Shown: positions 8,432 to 16,476 of the stretch, piece after piece
Position numbering within the stretch: position 1 is the first letter of the stretch
How the letters are laid out: the number at the start of each line of letters is the position of its first letter
Assembly: GCA_013297865.1 (NCBI GenBank)
Contig: JAAFIP010000004.1
Coordinates: forward strand, 186,001-250,000
Direction of reading: 5' to 3'
Length of the DNA: 64,000 nucleotides
Source of the DNA: Polaromonas sp.
Lineage (GTDB): Bacteria > Pseudomonadota > Gammaproteobacteria > Burkholderiales > Burkholderiaceae_C
Notes under the pieces: model-generated
The model's database searches: none
The model's input: only the letters and a program-made list of their open reading frames with translations
What the model was told of the DNA's origin: nothing
Program-made: the position numbers and the translations under genes

Positions 8432-9195
8432 GGTGACACCACAATATCGGTGACATACCCCAGGCTCGTGCCCTCGGTGTTGTCTGAATCTGCTCCCACT
8501 ATGATAGCAGTTACCGGCGGCACTGTGGTGGTTTCGTTGCCAAAAGCCTTCAAAAAGTCTGCACTCACATTGCGCTGGTGCTCTTGCCAGGTCTTGAGCT
8601 GGCCTTCGCCGCTGTTGACGACGATGTAATGCACCCTGCCCGTGTAGGGGCTGGTGATCTCCATACCCGATGCTTCGGCATGTGCCCAGATGTAGCACAG
8701 CGTGGCGGTGGGCAGTTTGTCCTTGCTGGACAGCTGGGCCAGGCGAAACAGCGTGCGCTCGCCAGCAGGAATGCTGGCCACCGGCATATCAAAGCTCAGG
8801 CAGACTTTGAGGGCGATGTCTTCGGTCTTTTTGTATCGCAGATCGGCTTTGAGCAGGGGGACATCAAGCCGCCATTGCCATTTCAGGCTGGACAGCGAGC
8901 CCTTCCAGTCGTACACCATGTTGCCGTAAGACTTGTCGGCGCGCACGCGCAGGACTTTTTTGCCGTCCACCTCACTGATATCAAACTGCGTAGAAGGCCT
9001 GGAGTAGCGCTCGGGCAGGCCCACAAAATGCCAGGGCGCGGGAGGCTGCTCTCCACTGGCGGTTGAGAAGGCGCTGGGGCCTGCCGCCCACGCTGGCGCG
9101 TTAGCGCCCAGCGTCGTTAAGAGACCAGTCGTAATCCAGATGGCTGATGGGTACAGTTTTGGCACGAAGCTGTCCTTGAATGTTGGCATCTGCAC
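8428..9195 (-). CDS. DUF3047 exported protein
   Basis: A 255-residue protein whose N-terminus looks like a signal peptide (hydrophobic SAIWITTGLLTTLGA, cleavage after APAWA). The body matches DUF3047: KVLRVRADKSYG, LKWQWRLDVPLLKADLRYKKTEDIALKVCLSFD, and the C-terminal IIVGADSDNTEGTSLGYVTDIVV with its acidic D-D pattern. The function is unknown; the beta-rich pattern suggests a carbohydrate-binding-like sandwich (inference). The ATG at 9195 lies 95 bases inside the end of the DUF547 gene, an unusually long same-strand overlap. A later start would lose the signal peptide, so the overlap is probably real. Confidence 0.78.
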   Translation of the reverse strand: MQMPTFKDSFVPKLYPSAIWITTGLLTTLGANAPAWAAGPSAFSTASGEQPPAPWHFVGLPERYSRPSTQFDISEVDGKKVLRVRADKSYGNMVYDWKGSLSSLKWQWRLDVPLLKADLRYKKTEDIALKVCLSFDMPVASIPAGERTLFRLAQLSSKDKLPTATLCYIWAHAEASGMEITSPYTGRVHYIVVNSGEGQLKTWQEHQRNVSADFLKAFGNETTTVPPVTAIIVGADSDNTEGTSLGYVTDIVVSP

Positions 9196-9925
9196 TCAGT
9201 GTATCTGCGTATTTGGCAAACACATCTTCCACTTTGCTGAAACCTTTGTAACCTTTTTCGAAATCTTCCTTGAACCATTTGAAAATGCTTGATACCTGAA
9301 GTTTCCCATCAGCATAGCGGTTGCGTGTTTTGTCACCCACAAAGCGCTTCATGCCGTCTTCGAGCTGGCTGTCAAGCTTGGCCGCGGTAAAGGCCTCGGG
9401 TGGCAGCGCGGGGCAGCCAATGCTGGCGCAGACGATGGCCACATGGATGCGCGGGTCCTGAAAGCCGCCTCCGGCAATGTTGGGGCGCAGACGCTCGTGC
9501 TCGATCCAGTCCAGATTGCGCTCTTCACCCAGCAGCGGGAAGAACTTCTTTTTCCACGGGCTGGAAAAAGTGGTTCCCAGGTCCTTGATGGACTTGAGGT
9601 TGGGATATTTGCTGAGGATGAGTTCGATCGTGTAGGCGTTGTAGGCGTTGATCAAAAACGCCATCTGCTGCTCTTTGCTAAAGGCTCCGTACTGCGCTGA
9701 CGTCACGGCGCTGAAGCTTTCCAGCACCTTGGTCAACTCAGCCCGTTCTGCAGCAAAACCTTTGTAGTTCACGCGGCTTTGCTTGTTGTCCGGCAGCCAT
9801 TTGACATGCTTTTTCACCTGGGCGTCCCAGGCGGCGTAATTGTGGTCAAAACCTTGGGCAAATGCGGCTCCAGCCCAATGGAATATCGCGGCGGCAGCTA
9901 TTAAAAATATAGTAAATCGTTTCAT
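9101..9925 (-). CDS. DUF547 exported protein
   Basis: A 274-residue protein with signal peptide (MKRFTIFLIAAAAIFHWAGAAFA) and the DUF547 domain: MAFLINAYNAYTI, SPWKKKFFPLLGEERNLDWIEHERLR, DPRIHVAIVCASIGCPALPPEAF. DUF547 proteins have a conserved Cys and His pattern (here CASIGCP), suggestive of a papain-like or transglutaminase-like fold, but no activity is settled. The hydrophobic core and cleavage site of the signal peptide (IAAAAIFHWAGAA) are encoded by a copy of the dispersed repeat, with the same frame and orientation as in the second M16 peptidase of this window. Confidence 0.85.
   Translation of the reverse strand: MKRFTIFLIAAAAIFHWAGAAFAQGFDHNYAAWDAQVKKHVKWLPDNKQSRVNYKGFAAERAELTKVLESFSAVTSAQYGAFSKEQQMAFLINAYNAYTIELILSKYPNLKSIKDLGTTFSSPWKKKFFPLLGEERNLDWIEHERLRPNIAGGGFQDPRIHVAIVCASIGCPALPPEAFTAAKLDSQLEDGMKRFVGDKTRNRYADGKLQVSSIFKWFKEDFEKGYKGFSKVEDVFAKYADTLSADANIQGQLRAKTVPISHLDYDWSLNDAGR
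9865..9915 (-). repeat. Dispersed ~50-bp repeat, copy 2 (inside a signal peptide)
   Basis: Minus-strand copy. Relative to the DUF547 gene it reads forwards and encodes I-F-L-I-A-A-A-A-I-F-H-W-A-G-A-A. It differs from the consensus at a few bases (GCCGCCGCG for GCTCCCGCG, CCATTGG for CTATTGG), and the changes keep the signal-peptide character. Confidence 0.82.
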
Positions 9926-9995
9926 GGATACTCCTCAAAGATGCGTTGTACAAAATTGGAGTGGGCAAAAACCTGGATAGTTCAATGCCGCACGT

Positions 9996-12158
9996 TCAGC
10001 CGCGGCGCCAATCATGGTATTTTTTAACGAACTCCAGCAATTTGACGGGCTGGTGGGCGCGTTTCCATTCTCCAGCGACGTATTTGTTGGACTCTGCCAG
10101 CGTGGGGTAGGCGTGGATGGTGCCTAGGATTTTTTCCAATCCCAAGCCATGCTTCATCGCCAGCACGTATTCGGCCAGCAAGTCACCTGCGTGCACGCCA
10201 ACAATCGTTACGCCAAGGATCTTGTCTTTGCCTGGTACCGTCAGTACCTTGATAAAACCGTGTGCTTCACTGTCAGCAATAGCACGGTCCAGGTCGTCAA
10301 TGCCGTACTTGGTGACTTCATACGGCACGTTTTGCGCTTTCGCTTCCAACTCGTTCAGGCCTACGCGGGCTACCTCAGGGTCGATAAATGTGGCGGCCGG
10401 GATGATGCGGTAGTCGGCCTTGAATTTCTTGAAAGTGCCAAACAGGGCGTTGACTGCGGCATACCAGGCTTGGTGCGCAGCGGTGTGGGTGAACTGGTAG
10501 GGGCCCGCTACATCGCCAGCCGCAAAGATGTTGGGGTACAGGGTTTCCAGATACTCGTTGGTGTCCACGGTGCGGCTGGTAGGAATGCCCAAGTCTTCCA
10601 GTCCATAGCCCTTGAGGCGCGCAATGCGGCCTACCGCGCAAATCACTTCATCAAACTCAATGCGCTTTTCTGCGCCGGCGTGTTCAACGATCAAGGCTTT
10701 CACGCCGCCCACGCTTTCAAAACGCAAGGCTTTGTGGCTGGTCAATACCTTCACGCCATCGCTGCTGAGGGATTTTTGCGCATGCGCGGACACCTCTTCG
10801 TCCTCGCGGATCAAGATGCGCGGGGCCATTTCTACCTGCGACACCTCAGAGCCCAGCCGGGCAAAGCTCTGCGCCAGTTCGCAGCCAATCGGGCCACCGC
10901 CGAGCACTACCAAGCGCTTGGGCACGGCGTCCAGTTTGGCAAAGGCGTCCCATAAGGTGTCGCTGGTCACATAGCCCGACTGCTCAATACCCGGCAATGG
11001 CGGTACTACGGGGCTGGCACCAGCGGCAATCACGATGCTGCGGGTGGTCAGTGTTTTCTTGCTGCCATCGTTCATGGCAATCTCCACCGTCCACGGGTTG
11101 ACGATCTTGGCGTAGCCCTGCAGCACATCCACACCCAGGCCCGTGAAGCGCTCTACGCTGTCGTGCGGCGCAATGGCGGCAATGATGTCGTGCACGCGTT
11201 GCATCACCGCTTTGAAGCTGAAGGTGGGCGAGGCGGCGTTCAGGCCGTAGTTTTCTGCATGGCGCATCATGTGGGCCAGCTTGGCCGACTTGATAATCGC
11301 CTTGCTGGGCACGCAGCCAAAGTTCAGGCAGTCGCCGCCCATTTTGTGGGCTTCTACCAAAGTCACTTTGGCCTTTACCGCAGCGCCAATCAAAGCGGTG
11401 ACCAAGCCGCCAGCGCCTGCGCCTATGACGATCAGGTTGCGATCAAATGTGGCTGGCTTGACATGGTTCCAGCGGGCATATACCTTGCGCCGCTTGACGG
11501 CGTCGACAATTCTTTTGGCGATGAGCGGAAACACCCCCAGCAGCACAAATGAGCCCAGCAAACCCGGCGACAAAATGCCCTTGAGTGAGTCGATCTTGGC
11601 CAGCTGCGTGCCCGCATTCACAAACACCACGGTGCCCAGAAACATGCCCAACTGGCTGACCCAGTAAAAGGTCCAAGTCTTCATTTTGGTCAGACCCATC
11701 AGCAGGTTGATGACAAAGAAAGGCACCAGGGGTACGAGGCGCAAGGTAAACAGATAGAACGCACCTTCTTTTTCCACGCCTTTGTTGATCTCGGCCATGC
11801 GCTGGCCGAACTTGGCCTGCACCGAGGAGCCCAGCACAAAGCGTGCGGCCAAAAACGCCAGGGTGGCGCCGATACTTGAGGCAAATGACACAATCAACGT
11901 ACCGGCAACCAAGCCAAAAATCGCACCTGCAGCAAGCGTCAATATGGCTGCACCAGGCAGGGACAATGCGGTCACGGCCACATACACGGCAAAAAACGCC
12001 GCAATCACCAGGCCTGGCTGGTTGCTGTAGAGCGCGGCAAACGTAGCCTGGCTGCTCTTGATATAGCCCAGGCTGAAGAATCGGCCCAAATCAAGGGCGA
12101 AGAAAGCGATGATGGCGGCCAGTAAGGCCACCAAGATGATGATTTTTTTCTTGTCCAA
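9996..12158 (-). CDS. TVP38/TMEM64 membrane domain fused to mercuric-reductase-like FAD oxidoreductase
   Basis: A 720-residue fusion. Residues 1-220 are a TVP38/TMEM64 (VTT, DedA-like) membrane domain with about five to six hydrophobic segments and the conserved FLAARFVLG and TLRLVPLVPFFVINLLMG stretches. Residues 240-715 are a class I pyridine nucleotide-disulfide oxidoreductase: FAD motif GAGAGG (246-251), redox pair in GGDCLNFGCVPSK (Cys277, Cys282), a second dinucleotide motif in LVVLGGGPIGCELA, FAAGDV, and a C-terminal dimer domain ending near HAYPTLAESNKY, the His-Glu active-site region. It lacks an N-terminal MerA HMA domain. It probably passes electrons from NAD(P)H to a disulfide or membrane partner; the substrate is unknown. 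E. coli keeps two TVP38 proteins (YdjX, YdjZ) beside ynjBCDF. Confidence 0.9.
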   Translation of the reverse strand: MDKKKIIILVALLAAIIAFFALDLGRFFSLGYIKSSQATFAALYSNQPGLVIAAFFAVYVAVTALSLPGAAILTLAAGAIFGLVAGTLIVSFASSIGATLAFLAARFVLGSSVQAKFGQRMAEINKGVEKEGAFYLFTLRLVPLVPFFVINLLMGLTKMKTWTFYWVSQLGMFLGTVVFVNAGTQLAKIDSLKGILSPGLLGSFVLLGVFPLIAKRIVDAVKRRKVYARWNHVKPATFDRNLIVIGAGAGGLVTALIGAAVKAKVTLVEAHKMGGDCLNFGCVPSKAIIKSAKLAHMMRHAENYGLNAASPTFSFKAVMQRVHDIIAAIAPHDSVERFTGLGVDVLQGYAKIVNPWTVEIAMNDGSKKTLTTRSIVIAAGASPVVPPLPGIEQSGYVTSDTLWDAFAKLDAVPKRLVVLGGGPIGCELAQSFARLGSEVSQVEMAPRILIREDEEVSAHAQKSLSSDGVKVLTSHKALRFESVGGVKALIVEHAGAEKRIEFDEVICAVGRIARLKGYGLEDLGIPTSRTVDTNEYLETLYPNIFAAGDVAGPYQFTHTAAHQAWYAAVNALFGTFKKFKADYRIIPAATFIDPEVARVGLNELEAKAQNVPYEVTKYGIDDLDRAIADSEAHGFIKVLTVPGKDKILGVTIVGVHAGDLLAEYVLAMKHGLGLEKILGTIHAYPTLAESNKYVAGEWKRAHQPVKLLEFVKKYHDWRRG

Positions 12159-12250
12159 GGCTTCACTCCTCGCTTATAGCTAATGTGTAGGATAGTCGAA
12201 TCTGCAAAATAGTCGTGCAGTGACGGTAATTCTTACTGATGGAGGCCAGC

Positions 12251-12856
12251 TTACTGCAGGCTGTGCAAGCCACCATAGATGCGTGTGGCGATAGTGACAC
12301 AACACAGCGCACTAAACAAGTACGCCAGAGGCGCAAAATGCTGCGGCCACAGACACATGGCGATAAAACAGGCCAGGGTTTCGGTGGCTTCGGTCAGGCC
12401 ACCAAGGTAATAGAAGGATTTGTGGGGGTAGTCAATGCTCTGGATATTGCGCTTGGCTGCCATGATGGCAAACGCCAGAAAGCTAGCACCTGTGCCTACA
12501 AAAGCCGCCAGCAGCGCTGCAGCGGGCAGTGCGTTGACAGATGGGTCCGCTAGCGCAAAAGCCAGGGGAATGCTGGCGTAGAACACAAAATCCAGCGTGA
12601 TGTCCAGAAATCCGCCTGCATCGGTCGGTGCGGTCTGCCGTGCCACCGCGCCATCAAGCGCGTCGCACAGCCGCGAGAGCAGGATAAATGCAGCGCCCCA
12701 CAGATAAGCGCGAGTGGCGATGCATGCTGCTGCCACCAAGCCCAGAGCCAGTGCAAACCAGGTCACGTGGTCAGCCTTGATGCCTGCACGCACCAGCGCG
12801 CTGGCGATGCCTTCCACCATCGGTTTGATCAGTGGGGTGATGTGGCGGTCCAGCAT
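12251..12856 (-). CDS. CDP-alcohol phosphatidyltransferase family protein (YnjF-like)
   Basis: A 201-residue membrane enzyme with about five or six transmembrane segments. It carries the CDP-alcohol phosphotransferase signature: Asp65, Asp68-Gly69, Ala72-Arg73, a Gly near 81, Asp85 and Asp89. This family moves a phosphatidyl group from CDP-diacylglycerol to an alcohol, making phospholipid headgroups; the acceptor here is unknown. Its place just after the ABC ATPase gene (six bases) matches E. coli ynjD-(ynjE)-ynjF, with no sulfurtransferase gene in between here. Confidence 0.87.
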   Translation of the reverse strand: MLDRHITPLIKPMVEGIASALVRAGIKADHVTWFALALGLVAAACIATRAYLWGAAFILLSRLCDALDGAVARQTAPTDAGGFLDITLDFVFYASIPLAFALADPSVNALPAAALLAAFVGTGASFLAFAIMAAKRNIQSIDYPHKSFYYLGGLTEATETLACFIAMCLWPQHFAPLAYLFSALCCVTIATRIYGGLHSLQ

Positions 12857-12862
12857 GGTGGT

Positions 12863-13483
12863 TTACAGTTGTACCACAGCCTGTGGGTCGGCAATGTCGG
12901 CACTGTCATGCGTGACCAGCAGTGCGGGCAGGCCCTGTTTGCGCACATGGTCAAACACGAAGTCGCGAAATTGCTGGCGCAGCGCTGCATCCAGCTTGGA
13001 AAACGGCTCGTCCAGCAGCAAGGCCTGTGGCTGGGCCAGCAAAGTGCGCAGCAGCGATACCCGCGCCCGCTGGCCACCAGACAGCGTGGTGGGGCTGCGC
13101 TGTGCCATTGCGGCAAAGCCCAGCTCGGCCAGAGCCGCCTGCACGGCGGCCTCACGCTGGGCTGCTGGCCCAGGCGGTACGGCAAACAACAGGTTGTCAT
13201 GCACGCTCATATGCGCAAACAGCAGGTCGTCCTGAAACAGCATGCCGATGCGCCGCTGGGCGCAGGGCAGGTGGGCCACAGAGCGCCCGGCAAGCTGGAT
13301 GTCCCCGTCAAACTGCAGGCCACTGTCCAGCGTGCCGCACACGGCGGCCAGCAGGCTGGATTTGCCCGATCCGCTGGCTCCCATCAAGGTGACGATCTGA
13401 CCGGGTGCGCAGTGCACATGCAGGTTGCTGACCAGCACATGGCCGTCAGTGCGCAGCGTGTTGATGTGGATATCGAGGGTCAT
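12863..13483 (-). CDS. ABC transporter ATP-binding protein (YnjD-like)
   Basis: A 206-residue ATPase from the ATG at 13483; upstream in-frame ATG codons overlap the permease gene and add no conserved sequence. Walker [10 protein letters not shown] is near residue 34, Q-loop LFQDD, signature LSGGQRARVSLLRTLLA, Walker B ALLLDEPFSKLD, H-loop VTHD. It is short for a family of about 200-240 residues and lacks a regulatory C-terminal domain, like YnjD and ThiQ. It serves the fused permease encoded 20 bases upstream. Confidence 0.88.
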   Translation of the reverse strand: MTLDIHINTLRTDGHVLVSNLHVHCAPGQIVTLMGASGSGKSSLLAAVCGTLDSGLQFDGDIQLAGRSVAHLPCAQRRIGMLFQDDLLFAHMSVHDNLLFAVPPGPAAQREAAVQAALAELGFAAMAQRSPTTLSGGQRARVSLLRTLLAQPQALLLDEPFSKLDAALRQQFRDFVFDHVRKQGLPALLVTHDSADIADPQAVVQL

Positions 13484-13503
13484 CGCGGGCAGTTTAAATG
13501 GCG

Positions 13504-15189
13504 TTAAATGGTGTGAAAGCGGCGTGGTCGGCCCAGCCAGGCTGCCAAGGCAAAGCCCAGCGCTGGGATCAACCATTGCAACCAGGCATAGGCCGCCACC
13601 AGAGAGCGCTGGCCTCCAGAGGCCAAGGTGACTGCCTCGGTGGTGACAGTGCTAAAGCGCCCTTCGCCCACGTACAGCGTAGGCAGATACTGCGCAACGC
13701 TCACAGCCAGGCCCACGGCAGCGGCGGCGCACAGGCTGGCACGCAGCATGGGCCATTTGACCTTGAGCAAAAACGCACCATAGCTGCGCCCCAGGCTTGC
13801 GCTGATGTGCGCATACCGCGGATCGAAGCCCAGATAGGCCGGGCTCAGCGCAATCATCACATAGGGCAGCACAGCCAGGCTGTGCGCAGCGACCAGAGCG
13901 CTGAAGCTGCTGCCCCAGCCGACCCACAGCGTAATGCGGTGCAAACCTACGACCCACAATACTGAAGGCAGCAGCAAAGGCAGATACAGAGGCCAGCGGA
14001 TGGACTTGTCCCAGCCTGTCGGGGCACATTCAAGCCATGTGACGGCCCACAGCAAGGCCAGCGCCGTGCTCGAAAAGGCCAATGCCAACGTGGTGCTGAC
14101 GGTGGTAAAGCTCTGCAGCACGCTGATCCAGGCCTGCAATGACCAATTGTCTGGCAACCATCTGGGAAAAGGCCATACGCCTGAAAAGCTGCCCAGCAGC
14201 AGGGCCAGCAGCACAGCGCCGTAAACCGTGCACAGCACGATGACAAAGGCCTGTCCTCCTGCACGCTGCGGCCTGTCGGTGCCGCGCGTGCCGGTCAGCG
14301 GCTGCAGATGCTGGGCCAGACGCGACAGGCCATATCCAGCCAAAGCAGCCAACGCGACGGTGCCTGCCAGCAGCCAGCCAGCCACCGCGCCTTGGGCGTT
14401 AGTCAGTTCATCGGCGTCCTGCAGCCATTGCCAGGCCAGCACGGACAGGGTCGATGGATTGGATGATCCGGCAATCTGGGCGACATCCACCACGGTCAAT
14501 CCATAGGCCAGCACAGCCAACACAGGCCAGCGGATACGCACTGCCAGCTGGGGCCAGACCACGCGCCAAAAAGCCCTCTGGCGGGCATAGCCCAGCGTCT
14601 GCGCGGCTTGCAGCTCACGTGCCAGGCGCTGGCCCGTATCGTCGCGCTGCAGCTGCGTGGCCAGGGCCCAGAGCAAAAAAGGGACTTCCTTGAAGACCAG
14701 CACGGCGATCATGCCCAAGCCCCAAGGGTCTTGCGAGGTAAGCCAGGGGGGCGGCTGCGTGAAGCCGGTTAACCAGGGCGAGACGGCGCGCAGCAGCCAA
14801 CCGCTGGGAGAGACCAAAAATACCCAGCCCACGGCGAAGGCTGCATGGGGCACCGCCAGCATGGGGCTGAGCATGCGCACCGCTGCAGCCCAGGCGGGTG
14901 TGGCAAAACTGCGCGCCACGACTGCCGCAGCCAGGGCATAGGCCAGCGCTGTCGAGGCCAGGCCCGTCCAGACGGTCATAGCCCAGGCAGGACGCAGCAC
15001 AGATGCAGTGCCCAGCTCGCGCCAGGCAGATGGCTCCGTGGCCGCAGCGATACAGGCCCACAGCACGGCCAGCAAAGGCAGCAGCACTATCGATGCCAGC
15101 AGGGTATTGCGCAGCCCACGCACGCTGCGCGCAGCGCGGGTGCGGGGTGCCCAGGCGTTCAGTGTCAGGCTCCGTAGCGGCGTAGCCAC
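13504..15189 (-). CDS. ABC transporter permease with two fused membrane domains (YnjC-like)
   Basis: A 561-residue inner-membrane protein made of two BPD-type permease halves (roughly residues 25-280 and 300-555), each with about six membrane segments and an EAA-type loop (AAQTLGYARQRAFWRVVWPQLA in the first; SASLGRSYGAFLLKVKWPML in the second). The fused architecture is that of YnjC, ThiP and FbpB. It overlaps the substrate-binding gene by 25 bases. Confidence 0.88.
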   Translation of the reverse strand: MATPLRSLTLNAWAPRTRAARSVRGLRNTLLASIVLLPLLAVLWACIAAATEPSAWRELGTASVLRPAWAMTVWTGLASTALAYALAAAVVARSFATPAWAAAVRMLSPMLAVPHAAFAVGWVFLVSPSGWLLRAVSPWLTGFTQPPPWLTSQDPWGLGMIAVLVFKEVPFLLWALATQLQRDDTGQRLARELQAAQTLGYARQRAFWRVVWPQLAVRIRWPVLAVLAYGLTVVDVAQIAGSSNPSTLSVLAWQWLQDADELTNAQGAVAGWLLAGTVALAALAGYGLSRLAQHLQPLTGTRGTDRPQRAGGQAFVIVLCTVYGAVLLALLLGSFSGVWPFPRWLPDNWSLQAWISVLQSFTTVSTTLALAFSSTALALLWAVTWLECAPTGWDKSIRWPLYLPLLLPSVLWVVGLHRITLWVGWGSSFSALVAAHSLAVLPYVMIALSPAYLGFDPRYAHISASLGRSYGAFLLKVKWPMLRASLCAAAAVGLAVSVAQYLPTLYVGEGRFSTVTTEAVTLASGGQRSLVAAYAWLQWLIPALGFALAAWLGRPRRFHTI

Positions 15190-16376
15190 TCTTTCTCCAG
15201 AGGGTCTACCCAGCTGCCGTGTGGCTCAGGCAGGACGGGCGCAGAGCGCTCCACCTGGCCGGCTGCTGCGGTGGCAGTAAAGCGCGCAGCCTCTGCTGCA
15301 GGCAGCTTACCTGGTGCCAGTACGGTGGGGTCTCCCCAGATGCTGATGTCTGCCTTGCGCGCCTGGGCCATCGGTGAGAGCAAAAAGTTGGCCGCTACCT
15401 GGGCGGCCTCTTTGCCTTTGGCGTTGAACGGGATGGCCAGGAAATGGGTATTGCCTACGGTGCCAGAGTCAAACTGGTAGCTGTAGACAGTTTTGGGCAG
15501 CCGGCCTGCTGCAATCTCATTGGCAGCTTCATTGGGGTTGAAGGTCAAGGCTAGCATCAGTTCGCCGTCAGCCATCATTTGACGCACGTTGGCGGAATTG
15601 GCTGCAAACTGTTTACCACTGCGCCACAGATGGGAGTGCAGCGCATCCAGGTGTTTCCACAGGGGCTCTGTCACTTTGGCAAAAGCGTTGGCATCGTAGG
15701 GTTTGTACAGCGCAGCTTTGTCACTGGTCAGATCCAGCAGGGCCTGCTTGACGAAGGTGGTGCCATGAAAGTTGGGCGGCTTGGGGTAGGTCACGCGGCC
15801 AGGGTTGGTGCGGGCAAACTCCAGCAGGGCGGCAGTGCTGCGCGGCGCGTTGGGGACCTTGGCACGGTCAGCAAAAAATGTCAGCTGGGCCATGCCCCAA
15901 GGCGCTTCCATGCCCTGCACGGGTTCGGAAAAATCAATACGCGTCGTGGGCTTGCCTTCCGTATCCACAAACCTGAAGTTGGGCAGACTCTCTGCAAACG
16001 GACCAAACAGCATTCCTTCGCGTTTCATGGCCAGAAAGTTTTCGCCGTTGATCCACACCATGTCAACAGAACCATCCGCTACGCGGCCGGCAACTTTTTC
16101 ACTGCGAACGCGCTTGACTACATCAGCCGTATCGGTCACTTTGACATGCTCCAGCTTGACGCCAAACTGCTTGTCCAGCTCAGCGGCGGCCCAGACCAGA
16201 TACGCGTTGATGCGCTCACTGCCGCCCCAAGCGTTGAACACGACAGTTTGGCCGCGGGCTTTCTTTTCCAGATCACTCCATGCGCTCGTCTGGGCGGACG
16301 CCCAGGGCGAGAGGCTCATGAGGGCAGCGGCAGTGCCGCTGCCAAGCAGGGTGCGGCGGTCAATCATGTGGGGCAT
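15165..16376 (-). CDS. ABC transporter substrate-binding protein (YnjB-like)
   Basis: A 403-residue periplasmic binding protein. The N-terminus MPHMIDRRTLLGSGTAAALM followed by SLSPWASAQ has twin Arg plus a short hydrophobic stretch, suggesting Tat export. The mature part begins ARGQTVVFNAWGGSERIN and has VDMVWINGENFLAMKREG, typical of the YnjB / thiamine-spermidine-like binding family. The ATG at 16376 has AAGGAA upstream at good distance. It is the first gene of the eleven-gene cluster, so the main promoter should lie in 16377-16476. The ligand is unknown. Confidence 0.87.
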   Translation of the reverse strand: MPHMIDRRTLLGSGTAAALMSLSPWASAQTSAWSDLEKKARGQTVVFNAWGGSERINAYLVWAAAELDKQFGVKLEHVKVTDTADVVKRVRSEKVAGRVADGSVDMVWINGENFLAMKREGMLFGPFAESLPNFRFVDTEGKPTTRIDFSEPVQGMEAPWGMAQLTFFADRAKVPNAPRSTAALLEFARTNPGRVTYPKPPNFHGTTFVKQALLDLTSDKAALYKPYDANAFAKVTEPLWKHLDALHSHLWRSGKQFAANSANVRQMMADGELMLALTFNPNEAANEIAAGRLPKTVYSYQFDSGTVGNTHFLAIPFNAKGKEAAQVAANFLLSPMAQARKADISIWGDPTVLAPGKLPAAEAARFTATAAAGQVERSAPVLPEPHGSWVDPLEKEWLRRYGA

Positions 16377-16476
16377 GGGTGTATTCCTTGAAGTTTTAAT
16401 AGCGATAGCGTAGTGGTCGGTTATGCAGCTGCATTCTTACGAAAACTACGTGAGAAAGTGCGACGTGGATTCAAAT

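Noticed and set aside
9996-12158. Mercury resistance gene merA
   Set aside because: The oxidoreductase part is MerA-like, but there is no merR/merT/merP, no HMA domain, no C-terminal Cys pair, and a TVP38 domain is fused instead.
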